DNA of 64,000 bases from Flectonema sp. DT1601 (taxonomy: Eukaryota; Euglenozoa; Diplonemea; Diplonemida; Diplonemidae): NCBI GenBank assembly GCA_964019425.1, contig OZ025793.1, positions 744,001 to 808,000 on the forward strand, in the 5' to 3' direction. Both the position numbers and the translations under genes were made by a program. The notes under the pieces are model-generated. The model ran no database searches. It was given only the letters and a program-made list of their open reading frames with translations, and was not told the origin of the DNA. Shown here in pieces: positions 42,993 to 53,297 of this stretch. Each line of letters starts with the position of its first letter. Position 1 is the stretch's first letter.

Positions 42993-43305
42993 CTACTTCG
43001 ACATCATCATCTTGACGAACTCCTCATAGTTAATCTGGCCGTCCCCGTCGACGTCGGCCTCGCGGATCATCTCGTCCACCTCCTCGTCTGTCAGCTTCTC
43101 CCCAAGGTTGGTCATCACGTGCCTCAACTCCGCGCGGCACTAATGAATCCCTGTTTAAGTTGGTTTAGTTTCAGCCAGGTACAGCTTTTAAAGTAAAATA
43201 ACGGCCGGATACATTTCCATCTTTGTCGAACACACGGAAGGCCTCTTTGATCTCTTCTTCCGTGTCGGTGTCATGCATCTTCCTCGACATCAGTGTAAGA
43301 AACTC
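42993..43305 (-). pseudogene. CaM: Calmodulin 3' fragment, frameshifted
   Basis: On the - strand 43305-43213 reads [19 protein letters not shown]... to ...VFDKDGN, then a 62-bp intron (43212-43151, GTATCC...AAACAG), then GFISAA and, after a 2-base excess near 43130, [18 protein letters not shown]... to EFVKMMMSK and stop (42993-42995). These are EF-hands 3 and 4 of calmodulin at near-universal conservation. The N-terminal half is missing: sequence upstream of 43305 does not read as calmodulin in any frame. The intron shows this came from copied genomic DNA, not a processed mRNA. A sequencing or assembly error could explain the 2-base shift but not the missing half. Confidence 0.82.
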
Positions 43306-43929
43306 GGTTTCTTGGGTTCCTATACTGTAGATACGGTACCGTTACCCAGGTCTTCTGTTGTAAACGGTCTGTGTTGTTTCTTCGTTGTAGTTGTGGCATT
43401 TGGGTCTTCTGTCGGTATTGCCGCCCCGTTCGCTGCAGCTAAGCTCAACAGCGGTCCCATCACTGCAGACAGACCCTTTGCATAAGAGAGAAGCCCTTGT
43501 CGCCATCTGGGCATCCCTCCATCATGTCCAACAGGATCTTCCCAACCACATTTCCTTCTAATCCTTCTGAGGGCATTGTTTCCGTTGTATCGTACCATCT
43601 TTGCAAAAGTAATACTGCTTCCGCAGTTGCTCCAACAGCTCGTTCCCCAACTCCACAAAGCCCACTTATTCATCGAAAGTGCATTGGCTGCGTCGTTGGA
43701 GATCCCGAGACACATGGCCAGTGTGCCTTGCTGTTGTTGATTCATACTTCGGAACAATGTTGTATTCTGGCTCTGCTGATCTTGTTGTTGCTGTGTGAGC
43801 TGGATTATGTTAGCTTGTTGTTGCTGTGGGTATTTTGGGAGATATGAAAAAAGTTAGAGGAATTGCTAGTTTGTTAGGTTCGGGAGCAGCTTCACGGTGA
43901 CGGCGGCCTTTGTTAAAAGTATTATAGCG
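43306..43929. other. Junction region between calmodulin fragment and subtilase array
   Basis: A - strand frame at 43320-43757 (145 aa, QQQQ near its N-terminus, T/K-rich end) has no recognisable domain. The + strand shows GTTGTTGCTG-type repeats near 43730-43830. Nothing firm. Confidence 0.4.
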
Positions 43930-45228
43930 TCAAAATAATACGTGGTGGTTGCTCTCTTCGGAAGGCATAACTTTAGACCCGTCAATCCGCGGCGGGGTCG
44001 GAGGTGTTGGTGGAGATGGCGGGGTCGGTGTTGTTGGTGGAAACTCCTCTCCATCACAAGGAATGTTAAGCATCTTATTCGGTGCTCCACGAGTGTCAGA
44101 GATAAATCCATTTCCTGCATTACTCAACAACCAGTCTGTCACGTCCCCCGATGACGCCGTAGGGTTCTGTCCGAGGAATACGGCCATCGCTCCCGCAACG
44201 TGCGGAGATGACATGGAAGTGCCCGATAAAGTCGCAGTCGCCGAATCGTGTGATGCCCCAGCAGACACGATGTTGGACCCAGGAGCGAAGATGTCGGTAC
44301 AAGACCCAAAGTTGGAAAACGATGATCGAGAATCTCTAGAAGTCGTCGAAGCAACAGTCACCGCAGAAGGTGCCGAGGCAGGGCTCTTTGAGCAGGCGTC
44401 TCCGTTATCGTTACCAGCAGACACAGCGAAGCTGACCCCAGAGCGAATAGCTGCTTCGACAGCATCATTCTCAGAGCGAGAACGGCTACCACCCAGAGAC
44501 ATGTTCACGAGTGACGGTCTACCGGTGCGACGAGCCTGCTCGACTACCCACTGAATCCCCCTAATGATACCCGCTGTCGTACCTCGTCCATTATCTCCGA
44601 GTACCTTAACTGCGATGACGTTCGCCCGCTTCGCCACTCCGTACGTCTTCCCAGCCACAGTCCCAGCAACGTGGGTTCCATGGCCTTGGCGGTCTGAATT
44701 CGATGAACCACTCACAAAGTTTTCTCCCCAGGTGCACCTTTCCCCATCAAATTCGTCGTGCGAGCAGCGAATCCCCGTGTCCAGTATGTACGCATCAACT
44801 CCCTCGCCCCACCTCGCGTTGTGCGAGAACGTTGACCCAACATCGCTCGCACGCTCAACAGTTACTCGCTTCTGTCCCCACGAAACGGGTGAACGCTGGC
44901 TGTTTGGACACGTTTCCTGAGTAATGCGAGCGATCTGAACAGGCTCATAGTACTCTACAATACCTTTGTCACCCTTCGCAATCTCACTATCAGCCCATGC
45001 CTTCAATGAGTCGTCGAGTTCTGATTCAACCGCTTCAAAGGTCTCTCCGATTTGGCACAGCCGACCTCCTTGCTGTGAGGACATAATTTTGTCATTCGCT
45101 GCACTTCTTTTGATACCGTTTCGGTACTTTACGATGTACTTGCCCTGAACGATATCTCCATCTGCTTGAACTCCCTGAGAGTTCGCTAATGAAAGGACGT
45201 ATCCAACTAGAAATATCGAAGTCTTCAT
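43930..45228 (-). CDS. Secreted subtilase, type A, copy A1 (C-terminally truncated)
   Basis: ATG on the - strand ends at 45228; 432 aa. It has the same signal peptide (MKTSIFLVGYVLSLANSQ), I9 propeptide and full proteinase K-like catalytic domain as the intact type A genes, with Asp150, His183, Asn273 and Ser338 in place. It leaves the family sequence soon after the start of the proline-rich hinge and ends in a foreign tail (RIDGSKVMPSEESNHHVLF), so it lacks all three Cys-rich modules. The break marks the left edge of the array. The catalytic domain is intact, so it may still make an untethered enzyme. Confidence 0.8.
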   Translation of the reverse strand: MKTSIFLVGYVLSLANSQGVQADGDIVQGKYIVKYRNGIKRSAANDKIMSSQQGGRLCQIGETFEAVESELDDSLKAWADSEIAKGDKGIVEYYEPVQIARITQETCPNSQRSPVSWGQKRVTVERASDVGSTFSHNARWGEGVDAYILDTGIRCSHDEFDGERCTWGENFVSGSSNSDRQGHGTHVAGTVAGKTYGVAKRANVIAVKVLGDNGRGTTAGIIRGIQWVVEQARRTGRPSLVNMSLGGSRSRSENDAVEAAIRSGVSFAVSAGNDNGDACSKSPASAPSAVTVASTTSRDSRSSFSNFGSCTDIFAPGSNIVSAGASHDSATATLSGTSMSSPHVAGAMAVFLGQNPTASSGDVTDWLLSNAGNGFISDTRGAPNKMLNIPCDGEEFPPTTPTPPSPPTPPTPPRIDGSKVMPSEESNHHVLF

Positions 45229-45909
45229 TTTGAATTCGGGAAACTGAATTATTTAAATATATTAACCAAATTACATTCAAAATGAAACACAATACGGAGA
45301 AGAGATCACTCGTCGCTCGTCAAACGTAAAAAGCTGCGTCGCCTATATGAAGATTTATCTACCAGTTAAGGGATCACACAGAGAGTGCAACACACACAAA
45401 GGAGGTGAAAAAAAAGTCTGTTTTAGCCACCCCTCCATGATAGTTACCAATAATATATAACAAAGAGAGAGGAAGAAAATTAAATTTTTTTATATGTAGA
45501 ATCCGTTGTTTGCAAACATCACGGCAACATGAGCAAACAAAAACGTATTGGATGTGTAACAACACGGTACTGACACACCCGAATATTGCAATAGAGAGAG
45601 ACAGAGGGAGGGGAAATAGCGCTGAGGGTGGCAACAATTGCACCGCCTCTTCTTTCCATTTCATCGGCACCACGCCTGTTCAGCTGTCGCATGGGGAGTG
45701 TAGTGGGCCATACGGCACCATAAGTTAATATAAATAAAGTGGAAGAAACGAGAGTGGCAGGGAAGAGGAAAGTCAAATTATTTTGAACATGACTAAATGA
45801 AAGTACATGTACTTTATAAACATATTATCAACGCGATGAACAACGAAGGAGTTTCCTTTCTTTTTAAAACGGAAAGAAGCAAAGAAGGAATAAACAAACT
45901 GACACCCCA
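45229..45909. other. A-to-B spacer, copy 1
   Basis: 681 bp between the A1 start and the B1 stop: promoter of A1 at its left, B1 3' end at its right. Contains a GAGAGAGACAGAGGGAGGGG purine block and no gene. Confidence 0.6.
45251..45265 (-). promoter_or_regulatory. TATA-like element upstream of subtilase starts
   Basis: ATTTAAATATATTAA (as on the + strand) lies 23-37 bp before the A1 ATG. It is kept at the same distance before every array gene seen: 47651, 50920, 53320, 56589, 59016 and 62393. If it is a TATA box the 5' UTR would be very short; it could also be an AT-rich leader. Confidence 0.35.
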
Positions 45910-47628
45910 CTAGCACTGACAACCTTCACAGTCGCAACCATATCTGCCTTCAAGGACACTACATTGGTAACCACGTGAGACCCAATAGTCACAGCTGCGT
46001 CTTGAGCATCCCCTGCTGTTGCGACATCTTCCCGAAGAAGCAGGTGCCCGAGTCGGTGGCGAAGGAGCCGATGAGCAAGAATTGCATCCACTGCAATCAC
46101 AACGACTTAAACTACCGCAACCATACCCCCTCCCATTCCAGTAGTCACAACTCCTTCCGTAACAACCACTTGTGTCAGTACATCCACGTGCTGGAGGCGC
46201 AGGTCGGGATGGTGGCGACGGAGCATTTCTCCCACAATTCGAACACCCCGTGCAATCACAGCGGGTCAAACTGCTGCAACCGTACCCTCTTGAGACCCAG
46301 TAGTCGCAACTCCTTCCAAAGCAACCGGTCTGATCAGCACATCCCGAAGGAGGGGACGGTGGTGTTGGTGGAGATGGCCTGGTTGGTGGAGATGGCGGAG
46401 ATGGCCTAGTTGGTGGAGATGGCGGGGTCGGTGGTGTCGGTGGAGAGCTTCCATCACAAGGAATGTTAAGCATCTTATTCGGTGCCCCACGAGGGTCAGA
46501 GATAAATCCATTTCCTGCATTACTCAACAACCAGTTTGTCACGTCCCCCGATGACGCTGAAGGGTTCTGTCCGAGGAATACGGCCATCGCTCCCGCAACG
46601 TGCGGAGATGACATGGAAGTGCCCGATAAAGTCGCAGTCGCCGAATCGCTTGATGCCCCAGCAGACACGATGCTGGACCCAGGAGCGAAGATGTCGGTAC
46701 AAGACCCAAAGTTGGAAAACGATGATCGAGAATCTCTAGAAGTCGTCGAAGCAACAGTCACCGCAGAAGGTGCCGAGGCAGGGCTCTTTGAGCAGGCGTC
46801 TCCGTTATCGTTACCAGCAGACACAGCGAAGCTGACCCCAGAGCGAATAGCTGCTTCGACAGCATCATTCTCAGACTGAGAACGGCTACCACCCAGAGAC
46901 ATGTTCACGAGTGACGGTCTACCGGTGCGACGAGCCTGCTCGACTACCCACTGAATCCCCCTAATGATACCCGCTGTCGTACCTCGTCCATCATCTCCGA
47001 GTACCTTAACTGCGATGACGTTCGCCCGCTTCGCCACTCCGTACGTCTTCCCAGCCACAGTCCCAGCAACGTGGGTTCCATGGCCTTGGAGGTCTGAATT
47101 CGATGAACCACTCACAAAGTTTTCTCCCCAGGTGCACCTTCCTCCATCAAATTCGCCGTGCGAGCAGCGAATCCCCGTGTCCAGTATGTACGCATCGACT
47201 CCCTCGCCCCACCTCGCGTTGTGTAAGTATGTTGACCCAACATCGCTCGCACGCTCAACAGTTACTCGCTTCTGTCCCCACGAAACGGGTGAACGCTGGC
47301 TGTTTGGACACGTTTCCTGAGTAATGCGAGCGATCCGAACAGGCTCATAGTACTCTACAATACCTTTGTCACCCTTCGCAATCTCACTATCAGCCCATGC
47401 CTTCAATGAGTCGTCGAGTTCTGATTCAACCGCTTCAAAGGTCTCTCCGATTTGGCACAGCCGACCTCCTTGCTGTGAGGACATAATTTTGTCATTCGCT
47501 GCACTTCTTTTGATACCGTTTCGGTACTTTACGATGTACTTGCCCTGAACGATATCTTCATCTGCTTGAACTGCCTGAGAGTTCGCTAATGAAAGGACGT
47601 ATCCAACTAGAAATATCGAAGTCTTCAT
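45910..47628 (-). CDS. Secreted subtilase, type B, copy B1
   Basis: 572-aa secreted serine protease of the S8/proteinase K group, single exon. Signal peptide 1-18; I9-type propeptide about 24-105; catalytic domain about 112-390 with Asp150 (ILDTG), His183 (GHGTHVAG), Asn273 (SAGNDN) and Ser338 (GTSMSSP). A short SPPTRPSPP hinge is followed by three Cys-rich modules of the pattern C-x4-C-x4-CDYW-...-CDC-x-GC, the last ending in CDCEGCQC at the C-terminus. The modules may anchor the enzyme to wall or matrix material. Type B differs from A by AVQADED near the signal peptide, YLHNARW and GEFDGGRC in the catalytic domain, and a shorter, Arg-containing hinge. Confidence 0.88.
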   Translation of the reverse strand: MKTSIFLVGYVLSLANSQAVQADEDIVQGKYIVKYRNGIKRSAANDKIMSSQQGGRLCQIGETFEAVESELDDSLKAWADSEIAKGDKGIVEYYEPVRIARITQETCPNSQRSPVSWGQKRVTVERASDVGSTYLHNARWGEGVDAYILDTGIRCSHGEFDGGRCTWGENFVSGSSNSDLQGHGTHVAGTVAGKTYGVAKRANVIAVKVLGDDGRGTTAGIIRGIQWVVEQARRTGRPSLVNMSLGGSRSQSENDAVEAAIRSGVSFAVSAGNDNGDACSKSPASAPSAVTVASTTSRDSRSSFSNFGSCTDIFAPGSSIVSAGASSDSATATLSGTSMSSPHVAGAMAVFLGQNPSASSGDVTNWLLSNAGNGFISDPRGAPNKMLNIPCDGSSPPTPPTPPSPPTRPSPPSPPTRPSPPTPPSPPSGCADQTGCFGRSCDYWVSRGYGCSSLTRCDCTGCSNCGRNAPSPPSRPAPPARGCTDTSGCYGRSCDYWNGRGYGCGSLSRCDCSGCNSCSSAPSPPTRAPASSGRCRNSRGCSRRSCDYWVSRGYQCSVLEGRYGCDCEGCQC

Positions 47629-49067
47629 TTTGAATTCGGGAAACTGAATTATTTAAATATATTAACAAAATTACATTCAAAATGAAACACAATACGGAGA
47701 AGAGATCACTCGTCGCTCGTCAAACGTAAAAAGCTGCGTCGTCTATCCGAACCGGAATCGGTACGAAAGCAGCAGGAAAAGACAAAAAAATAAGATTATC
47801 ATCAAAGAAGAGTTGTGTAGCTGCGAATTACATGCAATTGAAGTGTAGCCTCCGACCTTATTATTATTTTGTTTCCGACCCATCTGGCGAGCGACGGGTG
47901 CCGTCAATTAACAAATTTATAAAAAACAAATAACACGAAACAAATACCGCAATGCACCTGAAATGAGTCTCCCAGGTAAAAAGAAACGCGGCCATGTGTC
48001 GTCGTTGTGTTCCCTTCCCAATCGAGAGACACGGAGAAGGGAAAAGCAAAGAGTTATCATCCGTTGAATTACTAACAACATTATATTTATCGAAAAATAG
48101 AACAAGAATGATGTGAAATAAGAAATTACGATCGGGAGCAATGTTGTAGCTCCCGATGTAACAACCAAGTTGGTTACTGTCAAAGCTTCAATCGTACGTT
48201 GAAAGGACAGAGGGAGAGCAAGAAAAAGAAAAACAAAGCAATCGTTAATGTAAATCAATTTGGAGAGCATGCTCCAACCGGATGAACACAACGCGGATAC
48301 AAAATGAAAGAATCATTCCATCCTTGCTCAAAAAGAAATCACTTAGACCGCGAGTACAAAAGGGTGGAAAACGAATACTCGTCAGAGACGAATGGTTCAG
48401 CTCAGAGAGAGGAAACAAACAAGGAAATCGTATCATTTTTCCTGCGAGCAAATTTCAGTGTCCGAGACATTTTCAAAATCACTGCAGGAAGACACACAAA
48501 CAACACGCGAATCACAATAGAGATTAACAACACAACCGCCAAATCACATTAATTATCAACCAGTTAAGGGATCACAATGAGAGAGCAACACACACAAAGG
48601 AGGTGAAAAAAAGTCTGTTTTAGCCACCCCTCCATGATAGTTACCAATAATATATAACAAAGAGAGAGGAAGAAAATTAATTTAAAACCCGTTGTTTGCA
48701 AACACCACGGCAACATGAGCAAACAAAAACGTATTGGATGTGTAACAACACGGTACTGACACACCCGAATATTGCAATAGAGAGAGACAGAGGGAGGGGA
48801 AATAGCGCTGAGGGTGGCAACAATAATTGCACCGCCTTCTGCAGCATGGGGAGTGTGGTGGGCCATTCGGCACCATAAGTTAACATAAATAAAGTGGAAG
48901 AAGCAAGCAAGAGTGAGAGGGAAAAGGAAAGTCAAATTATTTTGTGGAAATCAGAACATGACTAAATGAAAGTACATGTACTTTATAAACATATCAACGA
49001 ATGAAGGAGTTTCCTTTCTTTTTATAACGGACAGAAGTAAAGAAGGAATAAACAAACTGACACCCCA
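47629..49067. other. B-to-A spacer, copy 1, with hairpin cluster
   Basis: 1439 bp. The part next to B1 is the same as in the A-to-B spacer, then about 760 bp of sequence not found there, then the shared CAGTTAAGGGATCACA block and A2 3' end. Short frames on both strands (e.g. 48304-48552, 47917-48291) show no known protein. Confidence 0.6.
48131..48177. promoter_or_regulatory. Hairpin cluster upstream of type B gene (copy 1)
   Basis: ATCGGGAGC (48131-48139), 9-nt loop, GCTCCCGAT (48149-48157), followed at once by GTAACAACCAAGTTGGTTAC (48158-48177), an imperfect dyad centred on AACCAA-G-TTGGTT. Another dyad, GAGCATGCTC, lies near 48265. They lie about 500 bp upstream of the B1 ATG. Confidence 0.45.
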
Positions 49068-50897
49068 CTAGCACTGACAACCTTCACAGTCGCAACCATA
49101 TGTGCCTTCAAGGACACTACATTGGTAACCACGTGAGACCCAATAGTCACAGCTGCGTCTTGAGCATCCCCTGCTGTTGCTACATCCTCCCGAAGAGGCA
49201 GGTGCCTGCGTCGATGGCGAAGAGGCAGGTGGCGAAGGAGCCGATGAGCAAGCATTGCATCCACTGCAATCACAACGACTTAAACTACCGCAACCATACC
49301 CTTTCTCATTCCAGTAGTCACAACTCCTTCCGTAACAATTACTTGTGTCAACACATCCCTGTGCTGGAGTTGACGCCGCAGGTTGGGATGTCGGCGCCGG
49401 AGCACTTCCACAATTGGAACACCCCGTGCAATCACAACGACTTAAACTGCTGCAACCGCACCCTCTTGAGAACCAGTAGTCGCAACTCTCTCCATAGCAA
49501 CCGCTTTGATCAGCACATCCCGTAGGAGGGGTCGGCGGTGTTGGTGGAGACGTCGGGGCCGGCGGTGTTGGCGTTGTTGGCGGGGTCGGTGGTGTTGGTG
49601 GAGACGTCGGGGCCGGCGGTGTTGGCGTTGTTGGCGGGGTCGGTGTTCTTGGTGGAGATGTCGGGGTCGGAGGTGTTGGTGGAGATGGCGGGGTCGGTGT
49701 TGTTGGTGGAAACTCCTCTCCATCACAAGGAATGTTAAGCATCTTATTCGGTGCTCCACGAGTGTCAGAGATAAATCCATTTCCTGCATTACTCAACAAC
49801 CAGTCTGTCACGTCCCCCGATGACGCCGTAGGGTTCTGTCCGAGGAATACGGCCATCGCTCCCGCAACGTGCGGAGATGACATGGAAGTGCCCGATAAAG
49901 TCGCAGTCGCCGAATCGTGTGATGCCCCAGCAGACACGATGTTGGACCCAGGAGCGAAGATGTCGGTACAAGACCCAAAGTTGGAAAACGATGATCGAGA
50001 ATCTCTAGAAGTCGTCGAAGCAACAGTCACCGCAGAAGGTGCCGAGGCAGGGCTCTTTGAGCAGGCGTCTCCGTTATCGTTACCAGCAGACACAGCGAAG
50101 CTGACCCCAGAGCGAATAGCTGCTTCGACAGCATCATTCTCAGAGCGAGAACGGCTACCACCCAGAGACATGTTCACGAGTGACGGTCTACCGGTGCGAC
50201 GAGCCTGCTCGACTACCCACTGAATCCCCCTAATGATACCCGCTGTCGTACCTCGTCCATTATCTCCGAGTACCTTAACTGCGATGACGTTCGCCCGCTT
50301 CGCCACTCCGTACGTCTTCCCAGCCACAGTCCCAGCAACGTGGGTTCCATGGCCTTGGCGGTCTGAATTCGATGAACCACTCACAAAGTTTTCTCCCCAG
50401 GTGCACCTTTCCCCATCAAACTCGTCGTGCGAGCAGCGAATCCCCGTGTCCAGTATGTACGCATCAACTCCCTCGCCCCACCTCGCGTTGTGCGAGAACG
50501 TTGACCCAACATCGCTCGCACGCTCAACAGTTACTCGCTTCTGTCCCCACGAAACGGGTGAACGCTGGCTGTTTGGACACGTTTCCTGAGTAATGCGAGC
50601 GATCTGAACAGGCTCATAGTACTCTACAATACCTTTGTCACCCTTCGCAATCTCACTATCAGCCCATGCCTTCAATGAGTCGTCGAGTTCTGATTCAACC
50701 GCTTCAAAGGTCTCTCCGATTTGGCACAGCCGACCTCCTTGCTGTGAGGACATAATTTTGTCATTCGCTGCACTTCTTTTGATACCGTTTCGGTACTTTA
50801 CGATGTACTTGCCCTGAACGATATCTCCATCTGCTTGAACTCCCTGAGAGTTCGCTAATGAAAGGACGTATCCAACTAGAAATATCGAAGTCTTCAT
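49068..50897 (-). CDS. Secreted subtilase, type A, copy A2
   Basis: 609 aa, complete. Same signal peptide, I9 propeptide and proteinase K-like catalytic domain as type B (Asp150, His183, Asn273, Ser338), with type A markers GVQADGD, FSHNARW and DEFDGERC. The hinge is longer than in B and made of about 18-residue TPTPPAPTSPPTPPTPPT repeats. Three Cys-rich modules follow (GESCDYWFSRG, GRSCDYWNEKG, RRSCDYWVSRG), ending CDCEGCQC. Acts outside the cell as an endopeptidase by family knowledge. The first 390 codons match A1 and A3 by translation. Confidence 0.88.
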   Translation of the reverse strand: MKTSIFLVGYVLSLANSQGVQADGDIVQGKYIVKYRNGIKRSAANDKIMSSQQGGRLCQIGETFEAVESELDDSLKAWADSEIAKGDKGIVEYYEPVQIARITQETCPNSQRSPVSWGQKRVTVERASDVGSTFSHNARWGEGVDAYILDTGIRCSHDEFDGERCTWGENFVSGSSNSDRQGHGTHVAGTVAGKTYGVAKRANVIAVKVLGDNGRGTTAGIIRGIQWVVEQARRTGRPSLVNMSLGGSRSRSENDAVEAAIRSGVSFAVSAGNDNGDACSKSPASAPSAVTVASTTSRDSRSSFSNFGSCTDIFAPGSNIVSAGASHDSATATLSGTSMSSPHVAGAMAVFLGQNPTASSGDVTDWLLSNAGNGFISDTRGAPNKMLNIPCDGEEFPPTTPTPPSPPTPPTPTSPPRTPTPPTTPTPPAPTSPPTPPTPPTTPTPPAPTSPPTPPTPPTGCADQSGCYGESCDYWFSRGCGCSSLSRCDCTGCSNCGSAPAPTSQPAASTPAQGCVDTSNCYGRSCDYWNEKGYGCGSLSRCDCSGCNACSSAPSPPASSPSTQAPASSGGCSNSRGCSRRSCDYWVSRGYQCSVLEGTYGCDCEGCQC

Positions 50898-51578
50898 TTT
50901 GAATTCGGGAAACTGAATTATTTAAATATATTAACCAAATTACATTCAAAATGAAACACAATACGGAGAAGAGATCACTCGTCGCTCGTCAAACGTAAAA
51001 AGCTGCGTCGCCTATATGAAGATTTATCTACCAGTTAAGGGATCACACAGAGAGTGCAACACACACAAAGGAGGTGAAAAAAAAGTCTGTTTTAGCCACC
51101 CCTCCATGATAGTTACCAATAATATATAACAAAGAGAGAGGAAGAAAATTAAATTTTTTTATATGTAGAATCCGTTGTTTGCAAACATCACGGCAACATG
51201 AGCAAACAAAAACGTATTGGATGTGTAACAACACGGTACTGACACACCCGAATATTGCAATAGAGAGAGACAGAGGGAGGGGAAATAGCGCTGAGGGTGG
51301 CAACAATTGCACCGCCTCTTCTTTCCATTTCATCGGCACCACGCCTGTTCAGCTGTCGCATGGGGAGTGTAGTGGGCCATACGGCACCATAAGTTAATAT
51401 AAATAAAGTGGAAGAAACGAGAGTGGCAGGGAAGAGGAAAGTCAAATTATTTTGAACATGACTAAATGAAAGTACATGTACTTTATAAACATATTATCAA
51501 CGCGATGAACAACGAAGGAGTTTCCTTTCTTTTTAAAACGGAAAGAAGCAAAGAAGGAATAAACAAACTGACACCCCA
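50898..51578. other. A-to-B spacer, copy 2
   Basis: 681 bp, matches 45229-45909. TATA-like element of A2 at 50920-50934. No gene. Confidence 0.6.
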
Positions 51579-53297
51579 CTAGCACTGACAACCTTCACAG
51601 TCGCAACCATATCTGCCTTCAAGGACACTACATTGGTAACCACGTGAGACCCAATAGTCACAGCTGCGTCTTGAGCATCCCCTGCTGTTGCGACATCTTC
51701 CCGAAGAAGCAGGTGCCCGAGTCGGTGGCGAAGGAGCCGATGAGCAAGAATTGCATCCACTGCAATCACAACGACTTAAACTACCGCAACCATACCCCCT
51801 CCCATTCCAGTAGTCACAACTCCTTCCGTAACAACCACTTGTGTCAGTACATCCACGTGCTGGAGGCGCAGGTCGGGATGGTGGCGACGGAGCATTTCTC
51901 CCACAATTCGAACACCCCGTGCAATCACAGCGGGTCAAACTGCTGCAACCGTACCCTCTTGAGACCCAGTAGTCGCAACTCCTTCCAAAGCAACCGGTCT
52001 GATCAGCACATCCCGAAGGAGGGGACGGTGGTGTTGGTGGAGATGGCCTGGTTGGTGGAGATGGCGGAGATGGCCTAGTTGGTGGAGATGGCGGGGTCGG
52101 TGGTGTCGGTGGAGAGCTTCCATCACAAGGAATGTTAAGCATCTTATTCGGTGCCCCACGAGGGTCAGAGATAAATCCATTTCCTGCATTACTCAACAAC
52201 CAGTTTGTCACGTCCCCCGATGACGCTGAAGGGTTCTGTCCGAGGAATACGGCCATCGCTCCCGCAACGTGCGGAGATGACATGGAAGTGCCCGATAAAG
52301 TCGCAGTCGCCGAATCGCTTGATGCCCCAGCAGACACGATGCTGGACCCAGGAGCGAAGATGTCGGTACAAGACCCAAAGTTGGAAAACGATGATCGAGA
52401 ATCTCTAGAAGTCGTCGAAGCAACAGTCACCGCAGAAGGTGCCGAGGCAGGGCTCTTTGAGCAGGCGTCTCCGTTATCGTTACCAGCAGACACAGCGAAG
52501 CTGACCCCAGAGCGAATAGCTGCTTCGACAGCATCATTCTCAGACTGAGAACGGCTACCACCCAGAGACATGTTCACGAGTGACGGTCTACCGGTGCGAC
52601 GAGCCTGCTCGACTACCCACTGAATCCCCCTAATGATACCCGCTGTCGTACCTCGTCCATCATCTCCGAGTACCTTAACTGCGATGACGTTCGCCCGCTT
52701 CGCCACTCCGTACGTCTTCCCAGCCACAGTCCCAGCAACGTGGGTTCCATGGCCTTGGAGGTCTGAATTCGATGAACCACTCACAAAGTTTTCTCCCCAG
52801 GTGCACCTTCCTCCATCAAATTCGCCGTGCGAGCAGCGAATCCCCGTGTCCAGTATGTACGCATCGACTCCCTCGCCCCACCTCGCGTTGTGTAAGTATG
52901 TTGACCCAACATCGCTCGCACGCTCAACAGTTACTCGCTTCTGTCCCCACGAAACGGGTGAACGCTGGCTGTTTGGACACGTTTCCTGAGTAATGCGAGC
53001 GATCCGAACAGGCTCATAGTACTCTACAATACCTTTGTCACCCTTCGCAATCTCACTATCAGCCCATGCCTTCAATGAGTCGTCGAGTTCTGATTCAACC
53101 GCTTCAAAGGTCTCTCCGATTTGGCACAGCCGACCTCCTTGCTGTGAGGACATAATTTTGTCATTCGCTGCACTTCTTTTGATACCGTTTCGGTACTTTA
53201 CGATGTACTTGCCCTGAACGATATCTTCATCTGCTTGAACTGCCTGAGAGTTCGCTAATGAAAGGACGTATCCAACTAGAAATATCGAAGTCTTCAT
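51579..53297 (-). CDS. Secreted subtilase, type B, copy B2
   Basis: 572 aa with a translation identical to B1, including the hinge length. Catalytic residues, propeptide and three Cys-rich modules as described there. Confidence 0.88.
   Translation of the reverse strand: MKTSIFLVGYVLSLANSQAVQADEDIVQGKYIVKYRNGIKRSAANDKIMSSQQGGRLCQIGETFEAVESELDDSLKAWADSEIAKGDKGIVEYYEPVRIARITQETCPNSQRSPVSWGQKRVTVERASDVGSTYLHNARWGEGVDAYILDTGIRCSHGEFDGGRCTWGENFVSGSSNSDLQGHGTHVAGTVAGKTYGVAKRANVIAVKVLGDDGRGTTAGIIRGIQWVVEQARRTGRPSLVNMSLGGSRSQSENDAVEAAIRSGVSFAVSAGNDNGDACSKSPASAPSAVTVASTTSRDSRSSFSNFGSCTDIFAPGSSIVSAGASSDSATATLSGTSMSSPHVAGAMAVFLGQNPSASSGDVTNWLLSNAGNGFISDPRGAPNKMLNIPCDGSSPPTPPTPPSPPTRPSPPSPPTRPSPPTPPSPPSGCADQTGCFGRSCDYWVSRGYGCSSLTRCDCTGCSNCGRNAPSPPSRPAPPARGCTDTSGCYGRSCDYWNGRGYGCGSLSRCDCSGCNSCSSAPSPPTRAPASSGRCRNSRGCSRRSCDYWVSRGYQCSVLEGRYGCDCEGCQC

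Larger units (their letters stand above)
45229..50897 (-). repeat. Subtilase array dimer 1 (5669 bp; genes B1 and A2)
   Basis: Start-codon period between A1 and A2, and between B1 and B2, is 5669 bp. The dimer holds a 2400-bp B monomer and a 3269-bp A monomer; the A monomer is longer mainly because of the extra sequence upstream of the B gene. Confidence 0.92.

Noticed and set aside
43320-43757. 145-aa - strand frame ending near the calmodulin fragment, as its missing N-terminal half
   Set aside because: Does not read as EF-hand sequence; the EDLGNGT resemblance to a calcium loop is too short.
44564-44920. + strand frames opposite the subtilase genes (all copies)
   Set aside because: Shadows of the conserved catalytic domain on the other strand.
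47917-48291. Frames in the B-to-A spacer
   Set aside because: No recognisable product; present in all copies only because the spacer is duplicated.
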